64,000 bases of DNA from Chamaelirium japonicum (Eukaryota > Streptophyta > Magnoliopsida > Liliales > Melanthiaceae): NCBI GenBank assembly GCA_947650365.1, contig OX393549.1, positions 88,336,170 to 88,400,169 of the forward strand, given 5' to 3'. Made by a program: the position numbers and the translations under genes. The notes beneath the pieces were generated by a model. That model did not search any database and was not told the DNA's origin. It worked only from the letters and a program-made list of their open reading frames with translations. This document shows positions 31,001-41,631 of this stretch, one piece after another. The stretch's first letter is position 1; each line of letters starts with the position of its first letter.

Positions 31001-33092
31001 GCCCGCCTGACCTACGACCAGCGCCAATCACCCATCCGGTATGTGGATCCTGCACAACACAAGAAGAAGGGGAGAAATTCACAACACAGCCAGAGTCACA
31101 AAGACTGCTAATAGAGATGAGCTGCATGCGAACTGGGGTACATGCAATACATTGGGTAAAGAAAGACGACTGCTCGGTTCTGTAGTGGCGATAATCGATC
31201 CATACTGTGAGATGGCTAAAGAAGAGTCATCTGCAGTGTGTATCGATGGGATGTGCGGTGCCGGTCGGCAGTCGGCAAGCAAGGAAGAATCTAAAGTCTT
31301 GTGATAGGAGGCCCCAGAGTCCAGAATCCAAGTGACGAAGGTACCGGGAGTGTCTAAGTGAGCAGAGAAACTGGAGGCGCTGGAAACCTCGACGGAGCTA
31401 AAACTCGCCTGCTGGTCTAGGCGGAACTGGAGCTGTGCAAGCTGCTGCTGAAGGAGCTGAGTAGCGTCAGGGCATCCAAGGAAACTCGGGGTGATGGTGG
31501 AACCGTGTGAGGAGAGGACGAAGCAGTAGCAGCAGCAGCAGTAGAGCTAACGGGTTGACCATGTCCTCGGGGTCCCTGCCTCTTCTCGGGATGCAGCTTC
31601 CAACATGTGGCGACGACATGGCCTGGTTTGTGGCAGTGAGCGCACACAAACCGATCACGACCAAAAGCAGAAGTAAGAGAGACAGCTGGGGATGCAGCAA
31701 GGACGCCTGTATGGCTGGAGGGGGACGGAGGAGCCCTGGTGGTGATGGTACACAACCTGGTCTCTTCGGCGATGAACTCAGCAATGGCAGCATCCAAGCG
31801 TGGAAGTGGGTCTCGGTGGATCAGGGCGCCAGCAAGTGGGCCAAACTCTGGTCGAAGGGCCATCAGGAACTGGTAAAGCTGACGGCGCTCCTAGAAGGCT
31901 TGATGGACGGCACGGCACTCGGGAGAGATGGGAGGCACCAGTGACTGAAGCTCTCGCCAGTAACCACGCATCTGCGCATGGAATTGCTGGATCGTACGAT
32001 CACCCTGCTGTTCGGACTGGACCTGGGAGAGAAGAGCGTACTCGCGGGCGCCGCTAGACTCCACAAAGCGCTCAACTAAGGAGCGCCATATGGCTACGGA
32101 TGCTCCAAAGGCGGCGAGGTCAGCACACATCATCTGATCAACTGAAGCGATAAGGTAGGTGGCGACCCGTGCATCACGAAGATGTCACGCTTGAAGAGCG
32201 GCAGGAAAAGCCTGACTCAGTGCCATGGTGGTGCCGTCGAGTAATCCAAGAAGGCCACGTCCGAGAAGCGTGGTCTGGATGGTGGCTGCCCATGCCTCCC
32301 AGTCAACGGAGGAGATAAGAGGAAAGTCTGTCGAGCTTGGCAGGAAGTCACGAGTATACTCGAATGGGAGGCTCTCAGAGTGCGGTGGCACGGGTGGAGG
32401 AGCATCTATAGAGGATGAGTCGGCCATGGCGGCTCACTCGATACCGATTACTCTCTTCTTGCTTGGTTGCGGTAACAGCAGATGCAGAATCTGTAGAAGG
32501 GGAGGAGCTCACGTAGAAGGGAAAGTTCGACGGAGGAGGAAGATCCCATGCTGGGGAGGATCCGGTCGGATCTCCGGTTGGAACTGGAGGTCGGAGGCCG
32601 GAGCTGACGCCGGAGGAGGATCCGATCGGATCTGGTGCAGATAGGAGGCTGGATCTGGAGGTCGGAGGCCGGATCCGGTCAGATCAGGTGCGGATCTAAA
32701 GGTTGGAGGCCGGATCCGGTTAGATCAGGTGCAGATCGGATCTCCGGTCGGATCTGGCCGAGGGTAGGGGAGGAAACAAATCTATCCGAGCGTCGCTCAG
32801 ATCTTGAAATCTGGTCGCAGGGGAGGCCGAATCTCCGTCGCTCAGATCTTGAAATCTGGTCGCAGTTACTAGATCTGGTTGACGAGGAAACAGATCTCAC
32901 GCTGGATCCCATGCCCGCCGGAGCTGACGCCCGTCGCAGCTGACGCCGAATGAGGAAGATCTGGTCGCAGGTGAGGCCGGATCTCACGCCGGAGCTGATG
33001 CCAGCCGCAGCTGATGCCAGAGGAGGAAGATCTGAGCTCATGCCGGAGGAGAAGATGGCTCTGATACCATGTGACGATGATGACCTAGCATG

Positions 33093-33130
<38 letters not shown>

Positions 33131-33270
33131 CTAGGTTTTGGGAGAATGGATTAAGCCATCTCATTAGGCCAATGGCCAAATATATATGAAAGATACAAGA
33201 AAAGAACAAAGGGTATCCTATACAGGCTATCTACGGGTATATGTATCTCAACTATCCACTATCACTAACA
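27919..33270 (-). mobile_element. Copia-2: complete-length element with both LTRs (fossil)
   Basis: The 5' LTR is 33070-33270 and the 3' LTR 27919-28149 (minus orientation). Each starts near TGTTAGTGATAGTG and ends CATCGTCACA, and a TGGTATCAG initiator-Met primer-binding site adjoins the 5' LTR. Parts on the minus strand, in order: gag (about 32430-31400, with a CCHC knuckle around CAHCHKPGHVVATC), protease, integrase (about 30950-30150), reverse transcriptase (about 29600-28900) and RNase H (to about 28150), then a purine tract. The coding region has several breaks, roughly up to ten. LTRs differ by about 2-3% by eye outside their (GA)n run, suggesting an age of order one million years. A relative is Copia-3. 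Confidence 0.88.
27945..28008. repeat. (GA)n microsatellite inside the 3' LTR of Copia-2
   Basis: About 32 GA units in this LTR; the same position in the other LTR (33098-33129) has about 16. The repeat length differs more than the rest of the LTR. Confidence 0.93.
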
Positions 33271-33418
33271 TACGGAATCGGACAAACTGGCTCACGTAAG
33301 TCTTCAACAAATTTATATTTGAATTCAAACCCAGTAATACACGATAGGGGACTCCATAGGTAGCTGAGAGAGAAACAGAGATGTCTAATAAGCCAAGATG
33401 TTTATGAAGACAATCCAC

Positions 33419-33485
<67 letters not shown>

Positions 33486-33497
33486 AATCTATACTTT
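33271..33497. repeat. Spacer with (GT)n microsatellite
   Basis: About 30 GT units at 33423-33482 lie just left of the duplicated PNSL2 3' segment. Nothing else recognisable. Confidence 0.8.
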
Positions 33498-33629
33498 ACA
33501 CACTCCCACGACCTATGCATTTCACCCATATCCTTTTTACATGCAATCAGACTGTTCCGTTTCTCTTGCGTATTAGGAATGTCCCAGGTACCTCTCTTGG
33601 CATCTGAAGCAAATGTTCCTTGCAATAAA

Positions 33630-33673
<44 letters not shown>

Positions 33674-34179
33674 TGTGTGTGCGCGCGCGCATGTTAATTT
33701 TCCAACAATTTGGTCGAATGCCAATTTTTTCCCAAGAAATCGTGTCTCGTGGGTTGTAAATTAGTCGAACAAGGCTGAGGTGGTTGTGCCTTGAGAACGC
33801 TCTTTACCATACCCACACATACATAAGGACCAATAAGGTTTTAGAGGAGTGACCACACATCTCAACCCAATTCTTTTAGTTATCCTATCCACAAAGCTCA
33901 TACATACATTCACCAAATACACATTTTTTTGTCACATTGGACAAAGGGCATGAACTAGGCAATCGTTGGACATCAATGTTTCTAATTTCTTTCTATTCCT
34001 TGAATTGTGAGTACGGTGTCTCAAGATCGATGACAATCACCATCCATCGATCACCTCACCTGCGAGATCAGCCACCTTGTCATCCTTCGTAACTTCATCA
34101 TAATCTAGGTCAGCAGAGCTACCAGGTCATCCATGGACTTGAGTGTATTCTCATAGTAGAGGTACGATTCGTATACTTT
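33498..34179 (-). repeat. Duplicated copy of PNSL2 3' end (unit 1)
   Basis: This 682-bp segment is a direct tandem copy of 34180-34885, differing mainly in the length of the internal (TC)n run plus a few percent of substitutions. It includes the last 24 codons and stop of PNSL2 exon 2 (34105-34179; KVYESYLYYENTLKSMDDLV then ALLT) without the splice acceptor. The octamer TATACTTT precedes unit 1 (33490-33497), sits at the junction and ends unit 2, so the duplication is bounded by microhomology. It lies downstream of the gene's stop codon and may now be part of its 3' UTR. Confidence 0.88.
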
Positions 34180-34312
34180 ACACATTCCCACGACCCGTGC
34201 ATATCACCCATACCCTTTTTACATGCAATCAGACTGTTCCGTTTCTCCTGCTTATTAGGAATGTGCCAGGTACCTCACTTGGCATTTGAAGCAAAAGTTC
34301 CCTGCAATAAAA

Positions 34313-34380
<68 letters not shown>

Positions 34381-34810
34381 TGTGTGTGCGTGCTCGTATG
34401 TTAATTTTCCAACAATTTGGTCGAATGCCAATTTTTCCCCAAGAAACCGTGTCTCGTGGGTTGTAAAATAGTCGAACAAGGCTAAGGTTGTTGTACCTTG
34501 AGAACGCTCTTTACCATACCCACACATACATAAGGACCAATAAGGTTTTAGAGGAGTGACCACACATCTCAACCCAATTCTTTTAGTTATCCTATCCACA
34601 AAGCTCATACGTACATTCACCAAATACACATTTTTTGTCACATTGGACAAAGGGCATGAACTAGGCAAACGTTGGATATCAATATTTCTAATTTCTTTCT
34701 ATTCCTTGAATTGTGAGTACGGTGTCTCGAGATCGATGACAATCACCATCCATCGATCACCTCACCTGCGAGATCAGCCACCTTGTCATCCTTCGTAACT
34801 TCATCATGAT

Positions 34811-37235
34811 CTAGGTCAGCAGAGCTACCAGGTCATCCAGGGACTTGAGTGTCTTCTCATAGTAGAGGTACGATTCGTATACTTTTGGTGTACGCACATA
34901 GATATCCATCTGATTGACATTAGAACATAGCATGAAATAAAATCTAGAGGGAAAAAAATGGGGTTATTAGTCTAAGGCCCTTCATACTGACCCTGTATTA
35001 ATTACGATAAATCCTTGTGTCTGTTGCGTTTAGCATTAAGTCCCTTGGTTACCCACCCCCTTTTTTTTCTGCTAAATATCTATTTTATCCTTTGATTATT
35101 TATTTATTTTGCTGGACTTAACACCTCGAGTACCGATTCGGCAAGTTAAAGTAACAATTCGGTAATAGTGCATGTAGAATGACAATTACAGTGATTTGGA
35201 ATCATTGTAGCAACGAAAATGTTACTCTGCTGCCCAAATTCATGATACTACAAATTGCTATAGTGATTTTACTATAGCGGTACCAATTCGGTTGAAAGTG
35301 ATTATATTGTTGCTGCAGTGAAAACATTGTAGCAATCGAATTGATGGTCCAAACCATTGTAGCAACCAAATTAATACTCCCAACCAAATTCGTACTGTAC
35401 TATAGTGAAGGAAGGACAATTTTACCATTCGTAAGAGATTGAGAAATCAACAATGGCGGTTGGGGGTATGATGTAAAATGTGTCTTTTCAGGAGGGGGTT
35501 TGAGCTCAAACGAACTTCTTGTCTGGATTGGAGCTCAAAAGAATCTCCTAAAAAGACCTTTCACTAATCCCCACCCCCCCTCCCCTTTTCTAAAAATTGT
35601 TTTTTCCTCTCATTCCATCACTTGATCGTGAACGATCGCTAGTCAAAAGCTCTGAAATATGATTGAATCATTTTACCCTTGACTCTTTGACTATGGTACA
35701 CGTGTTAACATCAGGGGGGGTTCATAGCCCCCTTCTCGCTGCTTGCGGTACATATGTGTTAATATATCATGGAAGATTTTGACCTACCCCTTTCTTTTTA
35801 GTCAGTATTTGAGTTAACCCGACCCCCAATCGTTATTGGCGGCTCATGCCGGAGAAGATAGTGCAAGGGAGGGGGAGCTCACGGCCCCCTCCTTACTGCT
35901 AGTGGTGCTCGTGCGAAGAGGGAGGTGCGGGGGAGGCCTATGATTGAACCCCTCCTCCCCGATCTATTGTGTCAATCTACCCGTGGAGGAGGAGCTCCTC
36001 CCCTTCAGTGGCTATGCCGGCTTAGTTGCATGGGAGGGATTGAGCCCAATGTTGCCACTGTCAATGGCAAGGGACGGTGCTCCACCACGGTGCTCCACCC
36101 CTTCTCGTGGTGGGGCACCGATTGGGTGAAGAAGAAGGAGGAGGGGGCCAATGCCATCCCTTCCTCCCTATCGTACGCCTTTGATTTGGGGAAAAAAAAA
36201 AGATTGGGGGAGGTGGGCCGTAGCCGCACTCCTTTTCCTTTTTCGGTAGCCTTCCCTCACGAGGGAGAAGAGAGGCTCGAAGGGAGAAGGGGCTGAATCC
36301 ATGGACACCTCCTCCTCTCCATCCCTGTTGGCCGATCCTGGAGGGGCCGGGGAGGTAGAGACCACCCTTCTTCAGATATGGAGGGACGAGATTCTTCCGT
36401 CTTTTTTATTTGGGCCGTTGATTTCAATGCTTCATTAACCACATGGATGTTAATACGTGTACCACAGTCGAGGGTAAAATGATCTGATCAGAATTTGGGG
36501 ATGTTGACTAGCAGTCGCTCACAGTCAAGTAACAGAATGGGGTAAGTCAAAATTTCCACCGACCACGTGGCACCATTTTAATTTTCAGAAATTCTGATTA
36601 ATCTTAGCCCTCCACAACATAGATCCTATCTATCACAGATTCAGAGTGGGCAGTATTTTTACCTCGGACATGCTATCCACCAGCTCGTTCGCCACCGTGA
36701 CGTAGGACTGCCGGCGGCTCTCCGGCAGCGTTGTGATGGCATTCTTGAGGTCGGAGTCGAGGTAGGCCTGCTTGAGGCGGATGTAGAAGAGGACGTACCT
36801 CCACGACATGGTGTCGAGCATGTGCCGCAGGTCGCGCATCCCCTCCGCCGTCTGCCGGATCCGGGCCACCGCCTCCTCCGGCGACAGCCCCGGCTGGAAG
36901 TAGCGCTCCTTTATGAACGAGTGGGTGCCCCAGCTCTGCGCCTCGGCCGGCTGCGGGCGCCACGCCGCGACCATGGCCGAGGCCGCCATGACGGCCGAGA
37001 AGGCGGCCCATCGGCGTGTCGTCGTCCGCGCTGGCTTCCCCTCGCCGGAGGCGGCGGAGGATGAGGAAGGGACGGTGTGATGGCGGGGGTCCTGGTGGTG
37101 GTGGTGCATGGTCATGTTGGTGTGGCATAGGATCATGTGCTTTGCGAAGCTCCCCATTGGAGGAGGAGAAGAATTGGTTGGTGGGAGTGAGGCAGTATGG
37201 ATGGTGCAGCTTGCTGCTGATAAAGTAGCAGCCAT
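34811..37235 (-). CDS. PNSL2: PNSL2, lumenal subunit of chloroplast NDH complex
   Basis: A two-exon gene for a PsbQ-like protein of about 223 residues. Exon 1 is 37235-36663 (191 codons) and exon 2 is 34909-34811 (32 codons plus stop). The intron has a GAG|GTAAAA donor and an ATCAG|ATG acceptor and is phase 0. The transit region ends in a twin-arginine motif (TTRRWAAF) and AEA|Q cleavage, typical of Tat-dependent lumenal proteins. The mature part has WGTHSFIKERYFQPGLSPEE, MSWRYVLFYIRLKQAYL and, from exon 2, YVRTPKVYESYLYYEKTLKS, as I recall from Arabidopsis PNSL2/PQL2. The family stabilises subcomplex L of the NDH-like complex, which drives cyclic electron flow around photosystem I. The start at 37235 is chosen for its ATGGCTGC context; an ATG at 37157 would give a shorter transit peptide. 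A CACGTG G-box lies 13 bp upstream. Extending exon 1 into the intron would give a false C-terminus. Confidence 0.93.
34964..35580. mobile_element. AT-rich MITE-like repeat in PNSL2 intron
   Basis: The segment repeats TGTAGCAAC/ACTATAGC and AATTCGGT motifs and has weakly inverted ends (TTATTAGTCTAAGGCCC / GGTCTTTTTAGG). A similar sequence lies at about 37870-38325. The ends are not sharp and no duplication was found. Confidence 0.35.
35596..36555. mobile_element. Pack-MULE-like TIR element in PNSL2 intron
   Basis: TIRs of about 105-115 bp: the left has CACTTGATCGTGAACGATCG, GCTAGTCAA, ATCATTTTACCCTTGACT and TGGTACACGTGTTAACATC; the right carries these inverted with mismatches. The interior (35830-36420) is much more GC-rich than the TIRs or the rest of the intron and has long frames on both strands but no recognisable domain. 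That contrast suggests captured host sequence, hence Pack-MULE-like. The source is unknown. Confidence 0.6.
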
Positions 37236-37309
37236 CCAACATTCTACCACGTGTCACTCGGGTTATCCCCATGCTAATAGAAATAAATCGATGGAAAAAT
37301 AAAAAAGAA

Positions 37310-37546
37310 AAATTTTATTCATACCCCAAAAATATATAATTAGCCCTCATTTTCAACAAACTTGAACACACCTCGATTTTTTCAATCATACCCTCTTTTT
37401 ATCTCAAAAATACCCTTTCTCTTACACCCATCTTGAATACACCCCAGTTAAATGGCCCGCTCATCTTGATCATACCCCATTCCTTTCCGATGTTGAAGCC
37501 CCATGAGTATAGGATATCCCTTTCCTTTCCGATGTTAAAGCCCCAT

Positions 37547-37617
<71 letters not shown>

Positions 37618-37860
37618 TCTCTCTTGTTTTTCCATTGCTGGAGTGGTTAGATCTCATTTGGAGGAATCCGATCGGGAGAATCTCGAATGCAATTTCTTTT
37701 CCATTGCAGTCGATGCCCAAAAGGTTATGTTTTAGGTTTTAGTTGGATGTGGGGTTTAAGATAAGGGTATAATTGATATTTTAATTTTTTTTTGTAAGTT
37801 ACTTGAAACGGATGGGAGCCAGGGGCTAGTTACAGATTTTTGGGGTATGAATAAAATTTC
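37310..37860. mobile_element. TIR element in the PNSL2 promoter
   Basis: A 37-bp inverted repeat, AAATTTTATTCATACCCCAA plus a further 17 bases at each end, bounds about 550 bp starting only 75 bp upstream of the PNSL2 ATG. The interior holds (GA)n at 37551-37614 and repeated AATCATACCCT motifs. An AT-rich ATATATAA in the left TIR (about 37331-37338) is at a plausible TATA distance for PNSL2. The superfamily is probably Mutator-like, but this is not proven. Confidence 0.65.
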
Positions 37861-38330
37861 CCAAAATAAATAGGGCAAATTGGTGGTAGGTCCTTATGAT
37901 ATATCTTCTTTAGCGATAAGGATGGTAAAGTGATGCTTTAGCAATAAGTCATTCCGTTTGGACAAAACATCTATTTTAGCACTATATATAGGGATACAAT
38001 AAAATCACACGAAGAGTAACATTTTAATAATAATTAGTAGCATTTGTTACAGTGGTTTCGCTGTAGCAATTTTTTTTAAAAAACAAGATTTCTCGAGAAA
38101 AAAATTACAACAGTGATCTCACTATAGCAAATGTAATTCTTAATTACCGAAATGTTAGTCTCAACATTTGTGATGGTGCATATTGTTACTTTTTATTGCA
38201 GTGAAGAGTAACATTTATGTTTCTAGTATTAGGGACAATTTTATTATTTAAAGAAGCAAAAAGTCAACGAAAGGACTTGCTGTAAATGCATCTTTTTCGG
38301 AAGGGACTTGATGCAAAACTATTTTGTTGT
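37861..38330. other. AT-rich repeat-like DNA
   Basis: It contains AGTAACATTT, GTAGCAATTT and ACTATAGCAA motifs related to 34964-35580, with weakly inverted outer ends (GGTAGGTCCTTATGA / CGGAAGGGACTTGATGC). Possibly a decayed MITE. Confidence 0.35.
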
Positions 38331-38578
38331 ATGTTATTTTACTAAGAGAAATGCTATTCACCCCGAAGATTTTTCTGATTTCGCCGGCCCGATTGATGTG
38401 GCAGTGTGCAACTGGTGCTGTTAAAGATTCTAACATCGCTAGTGGGTTTCGCGGCTGGAAGGATGTTTTTGGGTGTTGCCCTGCCCATGACTCCATGAGG
38501 AATGCTAAGCCTATTAGACATTTTGCAACCCATGAGCTATCTGTTTAAACCCAGATTGCTATTAGGGATGAAAACCAC

Positions 38579-38642
<64 letters not shown>

Positions 38643-38837
38643 TGTGGGTTGATGGCTATTGGGCCAAGATCTGTGCGAGCTTGCCGGGCTTGGCCCATGC
38701 CATACCGTACTAAAACCGATACAATAAGGAACCATGAGAGCTTTAACTCCACATTTCAATAGATTGATGGTTTTATCAAGCATATGTGAATAATTAGTTA
38801 AAAGATGGGAAAACTAATACACAATTCAACCTATTGA
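38331..38837. repeat. Intergenic DNA with (TC)n microsatellite
   Basis: About 31 TC units at 38579-38640. The frames on either side of the microsatellite have no recognisable domain. Confidence 0.6.
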
Positions 38838-39090
38838 ATGTCACCAGGAATAGTCCCACATCGGCGGCTAAGGAGGGGTGTATCATTGGCTTCATATGCC
38901 TGCTGTGTTCCACTCCTTAGATAGGCCTTTTGGAGCACTCCGGATGATGTCACATGGTATCAGAGTTGGGCTCACTCCATCTCCTCCAATAGTACCCAAA
39001 TTGATACCCAGATGTATGGGTCAGATATGTTGCAGACGAATTTCTCACATCATGCGAAATGCAAAGCAAAAGGCCAGAGCTTAACAAATT
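38838..39090 (+). mobile_element. LTR/TRIM fragment with primer-binding site
   Basis: AATAGTCCCACATCGGCGG at about 38846 resembles the start region of the small LTRs at 26992. About 100 bases later comes CATGGTATCAGAGTTGGGC, an initiator-Met-type primer-binding site. Only one LTR is present and no coding parts, so this is a fossil fragment. Confidence 0.5.
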
Positions 39091-39620
39091 ACAATGCTAG
39101 TTTTTAGGTTTATCAAAAATTACTTTTTACAAATAATAGTGTACTAAATAATACTAATATGCGTATTAATGATTTTGTGATAAGATGATGATGATGTTGA
39201 CAAGGTTTTAAGTGTCGACTGAATATGAAAATTTGAAATTTTGATCAAAATTGACCGAAAATTTGAATTTGATAATTCTAGTTCTAAAACCGAAATTGAC
39301 CAAAATGGATCAAGATTTATAGTTTCAACTCCACTTCCGAAAGTCGAAAATAAAATCGATCAAAATTTTGACCAAATTTAGCCCAAAATTGATCAAAATT
39401 ATTGAAATTGACTGAAATAGTCAGTCCCCTTGGTTCGACTCTCATTTCATTTCGGTCTTGGTTGAAATTAAAATATTTCGCCCAAATTTCATAATTTAGG
39501 CCGAAATTTGAAACCATTGTTGTTGAACTTACAAAAATTATTATAAATTAGTAGCGTAAAAATATTCGTAAGACTTCTAGCTACCAATCTCTTTATCCTT
39601 GTATCCGTTTTAAACATGTA
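39091..39620. other. Low-complexity AAATTTTGACC-type repeat DNA
   Basis: From about 39220 to 39520 the sequence is a degenerate series of GAAATTGACCAAAAT / AATTTTGACC units. No gene seen. Confidence 0.5.
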
Positions 39621-40380
39621 CATAGGGTTCATTGGTTGGAGGTGTTGTAGTCCAAACTAATAGTAATTCTGACAACAAAACGCAACACGGCCATTTGGTT
39701 GGTCGAGTTGTGATCAAACTACCGTATTTCGAACGACTAAGTGGGCGCTTTTGTTGTAGTTTGAACTACAACCAAAATTTGTGGAAGTACAAACTACACT
39801 ATTTGAACTACGATCCGGCGAAGTTTCAACTTTCATTGTAGTGGGTCAAACTACCTCCCCAACCCGACCGCTCTGCGTCAGCTACCTCCATCGCTATCGA
39901 AAACATATTGTAGAGACAAAATATTATATAAAGAGAATAGTGTAGAAAATGAATAATGTGGAGAGAGTCAGTGTAATAGAATGGGAACATTGTAAAGAGA
40001 AAATGTTGTAGTACTGTAGGAGAAAAAGATATTGTATACAGAATATTATAGAGGGAAAATAGCATAGGGAGAAAATATTGTAGAGAGACAGTTTCAGAGA
40101 GAAAATATAGGGGATATAAAATATTATAGAGTGCCGAAGAGATTTGTACAGAGAAAATGCAATAGATAGAAGATATTCTATGAAGAGAAAGTTATAGAAA
40201 GAGAAAATATTATAGAGATAGAATATTGTAAAGGTAAAACATTATAGAGAAAGTGGGTCAAACAAAACAATGGATTTTACAGTAATCCAAATAGTTGAGT
40301 TTCAACTTTCAACTACATGTAGTTGTCATTACAACTATAATTGTATTTGAAACTCTGCCAACCAAACGGCCCTTAACTGC
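39621..40380. mobile_element. Possible hAT-like repeat with AGAGAAAATATTGT array
   Basis: The left end (AGGGTTCATTGGTTGG) and the reversed right end (AAGGGCCGTTTGGTTGG) are similar, a pattern common in hAT-like repeats. The core (39905-40256) is a degenerate array of AGAGAAAATATTGTAGAG units about 15-30 bp long. No target duplication found. Confidence 0.4.
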
Positions 40381-40930
40381 ATCTACTGCTGGCATTATTC
40401 TACAAGAATTTAAAATAAGCTAAAAACATCAGTTATTTGGAATCCGGCCTTAGAATATTTGGTTATCCTCATATTTATTAAACGTCTTGAATGTTGACTA
40501 ATTCAAGTTTTTCTTAAATCATTATACCGACTCAACCCCAGTAATCTACGCCATTCCCTATGCACTTTCAAGTCAAATCTGCGACCCTTTCCTTGCAACA
40601 TCCTACATTGTACATTACACTTATCCAAACTATCGTAATATGTATTCCATACTATAGTCACCATTTGGTTTATTCAATTCCAATCTTATCCACCATGGAT
40701 TTACAACATATATCTAACTTAGAATCCTCATCTCCATAATATCAATTTGTGTGCATGTATCAACTTCATCGACCAAAAGCACGACATTGCCCTTCCACTT
40801 CATCCATCCCATTTAAGTTTTATTTGTAATATCAAAGATCTATCGATGGTCTCTTTGAATAATAGAATCCAGTTAATAAATAGAATTACATTTGGTTACA
40901 ATCGTTCATTTATTTTGATCTTCGTTTTAT
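40381..40930. other. AT-rich intergenic DNA
   Basis: Nothing recognisable; short chance frames only. Confidence 0.4.
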
Positions 40931-41095
40931 TTTTTTAAGAAAAAGACACCCTTACCCACCTTTACCCTTCCTAGGTTGCACCCGGTTACTACATTCACTA
41001 CGGACCACCACCGAGGTTAGAATGTTATATTAGTGCTAGCAGGAGAAGTCAAGTATCAATTGCTCTACATCAACATTATATTATATTAATCTCGT
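40931..41095 (-). mobile_element. SINE-like retroposon
   Basis: Read on the minus strand it begins near TGTTGATGTAGAGCAATTGA, continues through AACCTCGGTGGTGG and GGTAAGGGTGTC, and ends in TTTTTCTT plus seven A. Tail and size fit a plant SINE. The tRNA-like boxes are weak. Confidence 0.4.
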
Positions 41096-41631
41096 TAGAT
41101 ACAGTCAATCTTTAGATCCTTATCCTCCAAAACTTCCTTCTATTGTTCAATTTTAGTATTGGGCCTTCTCTAGAGTCTAGACAGGTTAATTAAAACTATA
41201 TTCACGTGCAAATAACATCACAGTGTTTCCTTTTGGATTCACGGCATTAAAACTAGAATGAAAAGGTAGCAGATCCCTAATGACAAATATGATCCATAAT
41301 TCTAATTAGGGGGGTCCTTCTTAAAAATCATTTTAACTCAAAAATGATGAAACCATTGGGAATGATCCATTGTTTCATTTGTCAAAGGATACATATAATC
41401 AGAGGGACCATAGGTTTGGCGTGATACATACACAATCAGTCACTTCATATTGCGTACTTCGTAGACACAAAAATGATGAATCTATTTTGGAATCCACTCA
41501 TCGATTCATTTGCAAACAAAGAATGCTTTTGGCCGATTCGATGTCCAGAGATATAACATGGGAGAAAAGAGAAGCGTACCCGAGTGTATTAAGAAAATAA
41601 ATCAAGCCCTTGCTATGTGGCGATTAATATA
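41096..41631. other. Intergenic DNA downstream of the PPR gene
   Basis: It probably contains the PPR 3' UTR at its right side. No other feature recognised. Confidence 0.4.

Noticed and set aside
36673-37272. 199-codon frame overlapping PNSL2 exon 1, and plus-strand frames at 36822-37302
   Set aside because: Shadow frames of a GC-rich exon; the PsbQ-like frame explains the sequence.
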